64,000 nucleotides of DNA from Rhizosaccharibacter radicis (GTDB lineage Bacteria; Pseudomonadota; Alphaproteobacteria; Acetobacterales; Acetobacteraceae). The stretch is from positions 62,001 through 126,000 of the forward strand of contig JAMZEJ010000002.1 of NCBI GenBank assembly GCA_024508355.1, read 5' to 3'. The notes beneath the pieces are model-generated. The model did not search any database. It had not been told where the DNA came from and saw only the letters and a program-made list of their open reading frames with translations. Both the position numbers and the translations under genes were made by a program. Of the stretch, positions 35,185 to 43,647 are shown in pieces; position 1 is the first letter of the stretch, and each line of letters starts with the position of its first letter.

Positions 35185-36437
35185 GCGGCGGCTCCCCCGG
35201 CCCCACCACGGCCCCGGCGCGCGCGACGGGGGGCGGCCGAGCTATCCGCGGCGCCCGACGGGGCCGCCTCGCGATCCGGGCCGCCTGGACCCAGTGCCGT
35301 TGGGCCCGGTGTCGTTGGGCCTAGTGCGGTCGGAGCCAGTGCCGTCGGACCCAGTGCCGTCGCAGGCGGTGCCAGCGGGGGCGGCGCGGCGTTCGTTTCG
35401 CCACCCGGCACCGGATCGGCCGCGTCCTCTTCTTCCTCGTCGCCATAGCCGATCAGGCGGAGCGCCCGGCCACGGCGACCCTCCTTCTCGACCTGATGGA
35501 TCAACGCATCCTCCCGGCCGTGGGTCACCCAGATCTCGGGCGCGTCCACCTCCTCGATGGTGCGGCACAATTCCGGCCAGTCGGCATGGTCCGACACCAC
35601 CAGCGGCAACTCGACGTTGCGGGCCCTCGCCCGCTGGCGGACGCGCATCCAACCCGAGGCGAGGCAGGTCACCGGGTCGGCCAGGCGCCGCGCCCAGCGG
35701 TCGGCGATCGCCGACGGGGGTGCCAGCACGATGGCCCCCGCGAGCTCGGCCTTGTTGCTGGCGGTCGCGGGACGCAGGTCGCCGAGCGGAATGCCCATCG
35801 CTTCGTAGGCGCGGCAGACCGACATCAGCGCACCGTGCAGGAAGATCGGGCCGTCCCAGCCGGCGCGCCGCAGCAGGGCGATCAGGCGCTGGCACTTGCC
35901 CAGCGCATAACAGCCGACGACGTGGGTCCGCTCGGGAAACAGTCCGACGCTGTCCAGCAGGCGGCGGACCTCCCCCTCCGCCGGGGGATGGCGGAACACC
36001 GGGAGGCCGAACGTCGCCTCGGTCACGAACACGTCGCACGGGATCGGTTCGAACGGCAGGCATGTCGGGTCGGGCGTGCGCTTGTAGTCCCCCGAGACCA
36101 CGACCCGGCTGCCGCGCCATTCCATCGCCACCTGGGCCGAGCCCAGCACGTGGCCGGCCGGCCGCAGCCATACCCGGACGCCTTTCAGATCGATGGTTTC
36201 CCCCCAGCCGAGCGGCTGGCGGTGCCCGCCGGCCCGGTCCTCGCCCATGCGGACTTCCATGATCCGCAAGGTTTCCGGACTGGCCAGCACGGCCTCGTGG
36301 CCGGACCGGGCGTGGTCGGCGTGGGCGTGGGTGATCACGGCGCGGGCAACCGGATTCACCGGGTCGACGTAGAATCCGCCGGGTTCGCAGAACAACCCGT
36401 CGGGCAGCGTCTTCAGCCAGGTCTCGGGATGGGGCAT
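35181..36437 (-). CDS. Ligase-associated DNA exonuclease (metallo-beta-lactamase fold)
   Basis: A 418-residue SNM1/beta-CASP-like nuclease. THAHADHARSGH (residues about 36-47) is the metal-binding HxHxDH motif; also LRPAGHVLGSAQV, VVSGDYKR, VTEATFGLPVF and a C-terminal VSDHADW. Homologues end near residue 330. Here about 85 extra residues follow: an acidic run (GDEEEEDAADP), a Pro/Thr repeat of about five residues (TALGPTALAPTALGP), and a basic Arg/Gly tail. The start MPHPETWLKTLP matches relatives. It is cotranscribed with the ligase and diverges from the YidB-like gene. Confidence 0.9.
   Translation of the reverse strand: MPHPETWLKTLPDGLFCEPGGFYVDPVNPVARAVITHAHADHARSGHEAVLASPETLRIMEVRMGEDRAGGHRQPLGWGETIDLKGVRVWLRPAGHVLGSAQVAMEWRGSRVVVSGDYKRTPDPTCLPFEPIPCDVFVTEATFGLPVFRHPPAEGEVRRLLDSVGLFPERTHVVGCYALGKCQRLIALLRRAGWDGPIFLHGALMSVCRAYEAMGIPLGDLRPATASNKAELAGAIVLAPPSAIADRWARRLADPVTCLASGWMRVRQRARARNVELPLVVSDHADWPELCRTIEEVDAPEIWVTHGREDALIHQVEKEGRRGRALRLIGYGDEEEEDAADPVPGGETNAAPPPLAPPATALGPTALAPTALGPTTPGPTALGPGGPDREAAPSGAADSSAAPRRARRGRGGAGGAAA
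35289..35370. repeat. 15-bp imperfect tandem repeat in the exonuclease gene
   Basis: About five imperfect copies of a unit close to CAGTGCCGTCGGACC. They encode the repeating A-L-G-P-T peptide of the exonuclease tail. Copies differ at a few third positions, so the array is not fresh. Confidence 0.75.
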
Positions 36438-36553
36438 CGGTCCTGCAAATGCCGGGCGGAGCGTCCGGTTCCGGCGACGGCACGACGGGGTATCGGTTCG
36501 CGGCAGGGACAGGCACCCTGCGGCCACGGCATTACGAGCGACGGAGACGACGG

Positions 36554-37060
36554 ATGAGCGGCATTCTGGGCAATCTCGGCGGCCTGCTTGGCGGCCTGGT
36601 CGGGCAGGAACAGCACGGCGCGGCGGGCGGGCTGCTCGACCACGCGCTGGGCGCGGCGGGCGGCATCCCCGGCATCCTCGATCGGCTGGAACAGGCGGGA
36701 ATGGGCGACAAGGCCCGCTCCTGGATCTCGGCCCATGACGGCAACCTGCCCATCTCGCCCGAGGAGGTATCGCGGGTGTTTCCGCCTGAGCAGCTGGATG
36801 GCTGGGCGCAGCGCTTCGGGCTGCCGGCCGGCACCGCCGCGGCGGTGCTGTCCCATCTGCTGCCCCGCGCGGTCGACCAGGCGACGCCGAACGGGCAGGT
36901 GACGGATGCTGCCCCGGCCACGACGCGGGATGCGGAAGACCAGGCCTTCACGGACGACGCGCCCGCACCCGCCGCCGCACCCCGTGGCGCTTCGGGAGAC
37001 GGATCGCAGGGCGGCCCGGACCTGAGCGGCATGATGGGCCGCATCCTGGACGGCCGCTGA
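36554..37060 (+). CDS. YidB/DUF937-family protein
   Basis: A 168-residue protein. The N-terminal two thirds match YidB: GLLDHALGAAGGIPGILDRLEQAGMGDKA and GNLPISPEEVSRVF, then LDGWAQRFGLPAGTAAAVLSHLLPRAVDQATPNGQV. The Gly-rich start (GNLGGLLGGLVGQ) and a disordered Ala/Asp tail complete it. Function is unknown in this family. GGAG lies eight bases before the ATG; an upstream in-frame extension is not conserved-looking. Confidence 0.88.
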   Translation: MSGILGNLGGLLGGLVGQEQHGAAGGLLDHALGAAGGIPGILDRLEQAGMGDKARSWISAHDGNLPISPEEVSRVFPPEQLDGWAQRFGLPAGTAAAVLSHLLPRAVDQATPNGQVTDAAPATTRDAEDQAFTDDAPAPAAAPRGASGDGSQGGPDLSGMMGRILDGR

Positions 37061-37171
37061 ACCGCGGCCCGTTCCGTTCGTTCGCATGTCGTTGCGAAGG
37101 CCGGCGCCACCCGCGCCAGGCCGCCATCCAGTCCGGCCGCTCCCGGCCGGCGACATGCGACGGAGGGTTCC

Positions 37172-37651
37172 TTGACCAAGAGCTTCACATACGGCCGTGC
37201 CGCCCTGGTGGCGGGGGCCTTCCTGATCGGCGGCGCTGGCGCGGCGATGGCGCAGCAGACGCCGGCCACACCGGCTCCGGCCGCGGCGGCTCCCGCAGCC
37301 ACCGCCCCCGCCGGCGGCGCGATGAAGCCCGGCATGGCCATGCCGTCCGCCCCCAGCGTTCCGGCTCCGGGCAAGACCGGTCCGGCCGCGGTGCCGTCGA
37401 GCACCACCATGCCGATGGATTCTCACAAGCAGGCGGCCGAGGTGGGCAACCCCACCTTCCCGAACGCGATCGACGGCAAATACAGCAGCCTGAAGCCCGC
37501 CAAGGCGATCCAGCAGACCTGCCTCGCGCAGTACAAGGCCAACAAGAGCGATCCTGCCTCCGGCACCAACGGCGGCCTCAAGTGGATCCAGAAGGGCGGC
37601 GGCTATTATTCCGAGTGTTCCAAGCACCTGAAGATGGCGGCCAAGCAGTAA
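37172..37651 (+). CDS. Secreted Ala/Pro-rich protein of unknown function
   Basis: A 159-residue protein that starts with TTG. GGAGG lies six bases upstream and no ATG or GTG is available. A signal peptide (GRAALVAGAFLIGGAGAAMA) is followed by an Ala/Pro/Met-rich low-complexity stretch (about 28-85). A compact C-terminal part has two cysteines (QTCLAQYKANK, YSECSKHLK) that could form a disulfide. No family recognised. A terminator hairpin follows within 20 bases. Confidence 0.75.
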   Translation: MTKSFTYGRAALVAGAFLIGGAGAAMAQQTPATPAPAAAAPAATAPAGGAMKPGMAMPSAPSVPAPGKTGPAAVPSSTTMPMDSHKQAAEVGNPTFPNAIDGKYSSLKPAKAIQQTCLAQYKANKSDPASGTNGGLKWIQKGGGYYSECSKHLKMAAKQ

Positions 37652-37665
37652 CTCGCGTCGATCCG

Positions 37666-37691
37666 GTGACCGGTGCACCAGCACCGGTCAC
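37666..37691 (+). terminator. Bidirectional intrinsic-type terminator
   Basis: GTGACCGGTGC (37666-37676), loop ACCA and GCACCGGTCAC (37681-37691) form a perfect 11-bp stem, followed on the plus strand by GTTCTTCC. It can serve the secreted-protein gene and, from the other side, the convergent fatty-acid hydroxylase gene. Confidence 0.7.
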
Positions 37692-37776
37692 GTTCTTCCC
37701 CGCCGGGCTCGGGCCGTTCCGTTCGGCGCGCCCGCCGTAGCCCGGGCGCCCCCGCGGTCGCTCGCCGCCGGAGGGC

Positions 37777-38736
37777 CTATTCGGCGGCGGGAAGCGCCCG
37801 GCGGCGCCGGCGACGATTGGCGAGCCGCCAGGAAAGCGCCAAGCCCGCCCGCTGCTGCGCGAACCAGGAGCCGCTCGCCAGCGCCTCGGACGCGCCGGCA
37901 TCACCCGTTTCCACCACGTCGCGTCGGAAGTCGGCGGTGCGGAACATTATGTCCCACCAGGGAAACACCGCGCCGAAATTGCACGATTGCAGGCCCGCCG
38001 CCTTCAGGCCGTGATGGGTGCGATGGAACTGCGGCGACACCAGCAGCCGCTCGCCCAGCCAGCCATAGGACACCCGGGTATTGGCATGGGACAGGCTTTC
38101 CACCAGCCGCAACGCCAGCACCAGCAGGGGAAACTGCATGGGGGGCACCCCGATCAGCAGCCCGACGGCGATGAACCAGACATAGGTGATGACGTCGTCC
38201 AGCAGGTGGTTGCGGTCGTCGCTCCAGAAGGTCATCTGCCGCTGGGCGTGGTGCACCGCGTGCAGCCCGTACCACCAGCCAAACATGTGCGAGAAGCGGT
38301 GGCGCCAATAATCGGTGAAGTCCAGGATCGCTGCGTAGATGAAGAAGCTCACCACCGGCAGTCCCATCAGGAACGGGAACATGGTCTCGAGCGTCGGCGG
38401 CACGTAGCCCCGATCCGTGAGGAAGCCGTTGAGCATGGTCTGGAGCTGGTAGAAACCGAAGAAGGTCACCAGCGGAAACACCCCGATCCGCGCGATCAGG
38501 GTGTACGCGACGTCCATCCCGACGGCGTCGCGGTTGGGGAACCGCACCAGGGGACGCAGCCGCTCCATGGGCACGCAGATGGCGTAGTTGATCACCACCT
38601 GGAGCACGCCATAGACGGCGAACAACGCCCACATGAAGGACGTGTCCTCCCATTCCATCCAGCCGAACCGCCACAGGAGGGGGATCAGGACGGTTTCGTG
38701 TATCCAGCCCGCGATCCAGGCGAAAGGATCGAACAT
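37777..38736 (-). CDS. Fatty-acid hydroxylase/sterol desaturase superfamily protein
   Basis: A 319-residue integral membrane di-iron enzyme candidate. The histidine clusters of the superfamily are present: HRFSH, HAVHH and HRTHH, with DYWRHRFSHMFGWWYGLHAV forming the core, and five or six hydrophobic segments. Substrate unknown; sterol-like, hopanoid or acyl-chain hydroxylation are options. The ATG at MFDPFAWIAG has GGAG nine bases upstream and is preferred over one 16 codons earlier. Confidence 0.87.
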   Translation of the reverse strand: MFDPFAWIAGWIHETVLIPLLWRFGWMEWEDTSFMWALFAVYGVLQVVINYAICVPMERLRPLVRFPNRDAVGMDVAYTLIARIGVFPLVTFFGFYQLQTMLNGFLTDRGYVPPTLETMFPFLMGLPVVSFFIYAAILDFTDYWRHRFSHMFGWWYGLHAVHHAQRQMTFWSDDRNHLLDDVITYVWFIAVGLLIGVPPMQFPLLVLALRLVESLSHANTRVSYGWLGERLLVSPQFHRTHHGLKAAGLQSCNFGAVFPWWDIMFRTADFRRDVVETGDAGASEALASGSWFAQQRAGLALSWRLANRRRRRRALPAAE

Positions 38737-38985
38737 CCAGCGCGCTCCGCTCAACAGCCTCCGCGACGGCGCCGGAAAAGCCATTCACCGATGGCCGGCA
38801 CGGACGGCGCCCGGTCTAGCATGAGCCCGCGGCCGATTGCAGCAACTCCGGCCGTGGCGCCCCCGCTTCCCGCCCGCCCTCGATGGAACGGCGGCGCGGT
38901 GGTTTTCTCCGATGACCGCGCCGTCCGCCCGCCCACGTTTCACGGCCGATTGCCTGACCGCGTCAAACGGGGCACCCTGCGCTCC

Positions 38986-39354
38986 ATGTCCACGCCCCGC
39001 GTCCTGATCGTCGAGGATGAGTTCCTGATCCGGATGACCTTGTCCGAGGTGCTGACCGAGGAAGGGTTCGAGGTGGTGGAAGCCGCGGATTCCGCCGAGG
39101 CGTTGGCGGCGCTGGAGCGCGAGGCCCATCTGGACGCCATGCTCACCGACATCCAGCTTCCTGGCGGCCTGGACGGCCACCATCTGGCGGCCCGGGCCCG
39201 GCAGACGCGGCCCGACATGCCGGTGGTGTTCATGAGCGGCCGGCCTGAACCCGGGCCGCTCGGCCCGCGCGACCTGCAGATCTCCAAGCCCTATTCCCCG
39301 ATGGCAGTGGCGGCCACGCTTCGCCGGCTGATCGACGATACGGCGACCCCGTGA
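38986..39354 (+). CDS. Orphan single-domain response regulator
   Basis: A 122-residue CheY-like receiver without an output domain. Acidic pocket at VLIVEDEF (E10, D11), phospho-acceptor D55 in MLTDIQLPG, S84 in VVFMSG, and K101 in ISKPYSP. No histidine kinase is nearby. Single-domain receivers act in phosphorelays, motility or protein interaction. No clear Shine-Dalgarno; the ATG is placed by homology, and the frame is open far upstream over the divergent hydroxylase gene. Confidence 0.88.
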   Translation: MSTPRVLIVEDEFLIRMTLSEVLTEEGFEVVEAADSAEALAALEREAHLDAMLTDIQLPGGLDGHHLAARARQTRPDMPVVFMSGRPEPGPLGPRDLQISKPYSPMAVAATLRRLIDDTATP

Positions 39355-39403
39355 TCCACGCCGCGCACGGAACCCAGGCCAGGGTCCGGAAACGCCCGGG
39401 CCC

Positions 39404-39420
39404 GTGCGTGCGTGCGTGCG
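39404..39420. repeat. Short GTGC tetranucleotide repeat
   Basis: Four GTGC units in a row lie in the gap between the receiver gene and the TPR gene. Short repeats like this can slip, but four copies are few and no start codon or promoter is tied to it. Confidence 0.6.
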
Positions 39421-39499
39421 CGATGCCGGGCGGCCGTCGCCCGGCCGGACGGAGAGCGCCCGCGTCCGTTCGCCGCGGCATGGCCTCGACCGTCCCCGC

Positions 39500-41167
39500 A
39501 TGATGTCGATCATGCAGATCGAGGCGACGGCCTCCTCGCGGTCATCGCGAGAGCGCCTCGACACCCTAAAGCGGGCCTTCGCCGCGCTGCAGGAAGGATC
39601 GTTCGCGCCGGCGGCCGAGATCGTGGCCTCGCTGGCCGCCGACGAGAACGACCTGGAAGCCCGGCTGGTGCTGGGGCTCGGGCTCGGCGGGTCGGGACGG
39701 GCGGATGCCGCAGCCCCGCTCCTGTGCGACATCGCCGGAAGGCGGCCGGACGCGATGCACCCGTGCGTCGATCTGGCCGGGCTGCTGCGAAAGCAGGGGC
39801 GGCTGGCCGCGGCCGAACCCTGCTTCCGCGACTGTCTCGCCCTCACGCCGGATCAGGCGGGCCTGCTGCTCGGATGGGGCAACTTCCTGTGCGACATGTT
39901 CCGCTTTGCCGAAGCGGAGACCGCGCTGCGCCGCTGCCTGGAAATCCGGCCCCGTCTGCCCGGGCTGTTGAACCAGCTCGGCGTGGCGGTGGCCTCGCAG
40001 GGACGCAGCGACGACGGCATCACCATCTTCCAGGAAGCCGTGGCGCGGGTGCCGGAAGACGCCCCGGCATGGGCCAACCTCGCCTGCACGCTGAGCATCG
40101 AGGGGCGGTTCGAGGAATCGCTCGCGGCCTTCCACCGCTCGATCCGGCTGCGCCCGGACGACCCGCAGATCCGCCTGAACCATTCCATCTGCCTGCTCAA
40201 GGCCGAGCGGATGACCCAGGGCTGGAGCGAGCATGAATGGCGGCTGAAGCTGCCCGGCCATACCGACCTGCCTCCTGAACGCCTCATGCCGACCCTGGGG
40301 CCGGATACCGATCTCACCGGCCAGACGGTGCTGGTGACGCACGAGGAAGGATTCGGCGACACGCTGCTGTTTCTGCGCTACCTGCCGCTGCTCAAGCGCC
40401 GGGGCGCCACCGTGATCGCGTCCGTGCCGCCGATGCTGGCGCGGCTGGTGGCGCGCTGCGATGGCATCGACGGCGTGGTGACCGGCGACGAGGCCCGCAC
40501 GGTGGGCAACTGGCATTGCCCCTTCATCAGCCTGCCTCGCGTGTTCAGCGGAACCGGCGACGCGTGGGGCATCTCCCCGCCCTATCTCCACACCGACCCC
40601 GCGTCGGTGGAGGCCGCCGCCCGCCACCTCCCGCCGGGCGACCGGCTGCGGGTGGGGCTGGTCTGGGGTGGCGCGCCGCGCGAACAGAATCCGGCCGCGC
40701 ACGCGATCGATCGCAAACGGTCCATGCCGCTGCGGACGCTGGCGCCCCTGGCCGCCCTGCGCGACGTGCACCTGATCAGCGTGCAGAAGGGTCCGTACGC
40801 CGAGGAGCTGTCCGACCCGCCCGATGGCCTGCGCATCCACGACCCGATGCCGACCGTGGACGACATGGACGACACCGCGAGCCTGATGCGGTCGCTCGAC
40901 GTGGTGGTGACGGTGGATACCTCGATGGTGCATCTCGCGGGGGGGCTCGGTATCCCCGCCCTGCTGATGGACCGGTACGACAATTGCTGGCGCTGGTTCC
41001 ACGGGCGCGAGGACAGCCCCTGGTATCCCAGCGTGCGCATCATCCGGCAGTCCAGCTTCGGCGACTGGGATGGCGTGGTGCGGCGGGTGCTGCCGATGCT
41101 GCAGGCGATGGCCGACCAGAAGATGGTGGCGGATCGCTTCGCTGCCACCTGGAAGCGCGCCTCCTGA
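39500..41167 (+). CDS. TPR protein with glycosyltransferase-9-like domain
   Basis: A 555-residue soluble protein. Residues about 15-250 hold tetratricopeptide repeats (such as GLLRKQGRLAAAEPCFRDCL and NLACTLSIEGRFEESLAAF). The rest resembles heptosyltransferase-type (GT9) folds: THEEGFGDTLLFLRYLPLL, VGLVWGG, and VVTVDTSMVHLAGGLGIPAL, followed by WRWFHGREDSPWYPS. Such proteins are common in alphaproteobacteria and may glycosylate proteins or surface sugars. Three ATGs lie close together at the start. Its TGA overlaps the next gene's ATG. Confidence 0.85.
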   Translation: MMSIMQIEATASSRSSRERLDTLKRAFAALQEGSFAPAAEIVASLAADENDLEARLVLGLGLGGSGRADAAAPLLCDIAGRRPDAMHPCVDLAGLLRKQGRLAAAEPCFRDCLALTPDQAGLLLGWGNFLCDMFRFAEAETALRRCLEIRPRLPGLLNQLGVAVASQGRSDDGITIFQEAVARVPEDAPAWANLACTLSIEGRFEESLAAFHRSIRLRPDDPQIRLNHSICLLKAERMTQGWSEHEWRLKLPGHTDLPPERLMPTLGPDTDLTGQTVLVTHEEGFGDTLLFLRYLPLLKRRGATVIASVPPMLARLVARCDGIDGVVTGDEARTVGNWHCPFISLPRVFSGTGDAWGISPPYLHTDPASVEAAARHLPPGDRLRVGLVWGGAPREQNPAAHAIDRKRSMPLRTLAPLAALRDVHLISVQKGPYAEELSDPPDGLRIHDPMPTVDDMDDTASLMRSLDVVVTVDTSMVHLAGGLGIPALLMDRYDNCWRWFHGREDSPWYPSVRIIRQSSFGDWDGVVRRVLPMLQAMADQKMVADRFAATWKRAS

Positions 41168-41772
41168 TGCAGGAGGGTATTCGCGCTGCTGCGCGATCCG
41201 TCGAACCGCGCAACCGCCCCATCGCGGTGCGGTGGCTCGTCCTCGCCGCCGCCGGCATCGCGGCACCGGCGCTGACGCCGGCCGGCTGCCTGGCGGCGCA
41301 CGCGGCCGCGCCGCGCCTGATGCCGGCTCGCAGCATCGCCGGCTTCGACGCCGCGGCCGCCAGCGCCCGGGCGGTCATGGGCGCGCCGGTCGCCTGGCCG
41401 CGCAAGCTGCCGGACGACCGGCCGCTATTCGCCTATGCGGACGACACGGGCGCAGGGCGGCGGCGGGCCTCGATCTCGCTGGACCGGACCGCCAATTGTC
41501 ACGGTGCGCATTATTGCAGCATCGGCACGATCAGCGTGTCCGCGGATCCGGTCGAGACGCTGACGGACCGGAACGGCAGGATCATCACCCGCCACCTGGC
41601 GGACGGCGCCTCCTTCACCCCGGAACATGCGATGGCCGACAACTTCCCGGCCGAACTGCAATGGCGCCGCAACGGGCTGACCTATACCGTGTCGTGGAGC
41701 GGACTGCCGCCGGCCAAGGCCGCGGGCGTCCTCGCGGCGGTGAAGCGGTCGGCCGCCGGCCGGGCGCGCTGA
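41167..41772 (+). CDS. Secreted protein of unknown function
   Basis: A 201-residue protein whose ATG overlaps the TPR gene stop (TGATG), so translation is probably coupled. The N-terminus has about 20 polar residues, then hydrophobic VLAAAGIAAPALTPAGCLAA and AHA, a likely signal-peptidase site. The mature part contains paired cysteines (NCHGAHYCS) and strands ending WRRNGLTYTVSWSGLPPA. No family recognised. Cotranscription suggests it is a partner or substrate of the TPR/glycosyltransferase-like protein, an inference only. Confidence 0.72.
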   Translation: MQEGIRAAARSVEPRNRPIAVRWLVLAAAGIAAPALTPAGCLAAHAAAPRLMPARSIAGFDAAAASARAVMGAPVAWPRKLPDDRPLFAYADDTGAGRRRASISLDRTANCHGAHYCSIGTISVSADPVETLTDRNGRIITRHLADGASFTPEHAMADNFPAELQWRRNGLTYTVSWSGLPPAKAAGVLAAVKRSAAGRAR

Positions 41773-41799
41773 TCGCGGCCCGGCACATCCGATCCCGCG

Positions 41800-42972
41800 T
41801 CAGGCGAGGTTGAACACCACCTTCACGCAGCCGTCCTGCTTGTCGCGGAACGTCTTGTAGAGATCGGGACCCTCCGCGAGGTTCGCGCTGCGGTGCGTGA
41901 TGAGGAAGGTCGGGTCGATGGTGCCGGCCTGGATCAGCGGTGTGAGCGTGTCGAGATAACGCTTCACGTGCGTCTGGCCGGACCGGATGGTCAGCCCCTT
42001 CTGCACCACAGCACCCATGTTCACCGGCACCGGACCTCCATACACGCCGGGCACCGACACGATGCCGCTCGGGCGCACGGCCTGGATCATCTGTTCGAGC
42101 GCATAGGGCCGCTGCGACGAGGTCAGCTTCTCCTGGATGGCGTTGAGCACGCCGATCGCGCCGTGATGCCCGCTGGCTTCCATGCCGACGCAATCCACCA
42201 CCGCATCGGCGCCCTCGCCGCCGGTGATCTCCTTGATCCGCTCGAGCACGTCCTCGTTCGACGGATCGATCACGTCCGTGGCGCCGGCGCGGCGCGCCAG
42301 CGCGATCCGTTCCGGCACCGTCTCGATCGCGATGATGCGGCCCGCCTTCATGACCTGCGCGGACTTGATGGCGAACAGCCCGACCGGCCCGGCGCCCCAG
42401 ATCGCGACGCTTTCGCCGCCCTGGAGGTCGAGATAGTCGATCGCCTGCCAGCCGGTGGGCAGGATGTCGGACAGAAACAGCGCGTGCTCGTCGTCCATGC
42501 CCTCGGGCACCTTCATCGGTGCCACGTCGGCCATCGGCACGCGGACATATTCCGCCTGCCCGCCCCAATAGCCGCCGGTCAGGTGCGAGTAGCCGAACAA
42601 CCCCGCGGTCGGATAACCGAACTGCTTGGCCGCCATCTCGCCGTTGCGGTTGGATCGCAGACAGGACGCGTAGTTGCCGAGCTTGCACTGCCGGCACTGG
42701 CCGCAATTGATGTTGAAGGGAACGACCACCCGGTCGCCCTTCTTCAGCGGATGCTCGGGCGATCCCACCTCGACCACCTCGCCCATGAACTCGTGACCCA
42801 GCACGTCCCCGGATTCCATGCTGGGCATCTGGCCGTCCATCAAATGCAGGTCGGAACCGCAGATGGCGCAGGCGGTCACCTTGAGGATGACGTCGCGGCT
42901 ATCCTCGATGGACGGATCGGGCACGGTGTCGCACCGGATGTCGTTCTTGCCGTGCCAGCATAGTGCGCGCAT
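41800..42972 (-). CDS. Zinc-dependent alcohol/formaldehyde dehydrogenase
   Basis: A 390-residue medium-chain zinc dehydrogenase similar to the formaldehyde-dehydrogenase-like branch. Catalytic zinc ligands C38 (ACAICGSD), H60 and E61 (GHEFMGEV); structural zinc cysteines C90, C93, C96 and C104; cofactor loop IWGAGPVGLFA; and ARRAGATDVIDP. A long internal insertion (GMEASGHHGAIGVLNAIQ) is characteristic of this branch. The start MRALCWHGKND fits homologues; the frame stays open 59 codons further upstream but is not protein-like. Substrate unproven. Confidence 0.9.
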   Translation of the reverse strand: MRALCWHGKNDIRCDTVPDPSIEDSRDVILKVTACAICGSDLHLMDGQMPSMESGDVLGHEFMGEVVEVGSPEHPLKKGDRVVVPFNINCGQCRQCKLGNYASCLRSNRNGEMAAKQFGYPTAGLFGYSHLTGGYWGGQAEYVRVPMADVAPMKVPEGMDDEHALFLSDILPTGWQAIDYLDLQGGESVAIWGAGPVGLFAIKSAQVMKAGRIIAIETVPERIALARRAGATDVIDPSNEDVLERIKEITGGEGADAVVDCVGMEASGHHGAIGVLNAIQEKLTSSQRPYALEQMIQAVRPSGIVSVPGVYGGPVPVNMGAVVQKGLTIRSGQTHVKRYLDTLTPLIQAGTIDPTFLITHRSANLAEGPDLYKTFRDKQDGCVKVVFNLA

Positions 42973-43647
42973 GTCGCCCGTTCCCTCGATCGCTTGTGCC
43001 GGGGCGAACGGCGCGTTCCATACCCGGTTCGGAACGGCGACTTCCCATCTCCGTGTTGTAATAATATCCGCTGCGCTCGTCCGACTTCGATTTTCCCCGG
43101 CGTGGCCTCTCATGACTTTGTTGTTTGTCCGGAACGGCTTGTACGCCACGCTGCGTGTCTGCCTCGACTCTTCCGCTTTGCCTCGGAAGGTGTCAGGGAC
43201 TCGCGTCTCGAAAGATGGGCCCCGCCCCAGCGATCCGTCGTCCGGTCATCAGCACGTTCCTGATGTCGCGCGAACGCCCGGTCGGCGCCGCGACGCCGCG
43301 CGTTCCGGGCATCGCCTCGGGCGTTTCCGCGATCCGAACCGATGCGAATGGCTGATCCTGACCCATTGCGCCCCGGACGATACGGGGAAGCTTCTGGTCC
43401 CGTCGCGCGCGACGCCCTTCCCGGCCAGGTGGGTCGTCCGGTGTCGCTCGCGGCGATCGTCCGCCGTGCGGCGCGCCCGGTCCGCCGACGGCAGGCACGG
43501 TGAGAACCGCTCATGCCCCTCCGTTCCATGAACGTGTCTCCGCCCGTGGCCAATCGGACGGTGCGGCGTCGCGGACGATCCGCTGCGGCTCGCGAGGACG
43601 CTCCGGTGGCGCGGCGGGGCTTGCGCGGCACCGCCGCCCCGGGAACC
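42973..43647. other. Divergent intergenic region
   Basis: A 675-bp region between the zinc dehydrogenase and the M1-type peptidase, with a less GC-rich patch around 43050-43140 (for example TTGTAATAATATCC), where promoters may lie. Frames across it are low-complexity. No operator or riboswitch was recognised. Confidence 0.45.

Noticed and set aside
42973-43149. 59-codon N-terminal extension of the zinc dehydrogenase
   Set aside because: Homologues start at MRALCWHGKND and the upstream part has no domain or RBS.
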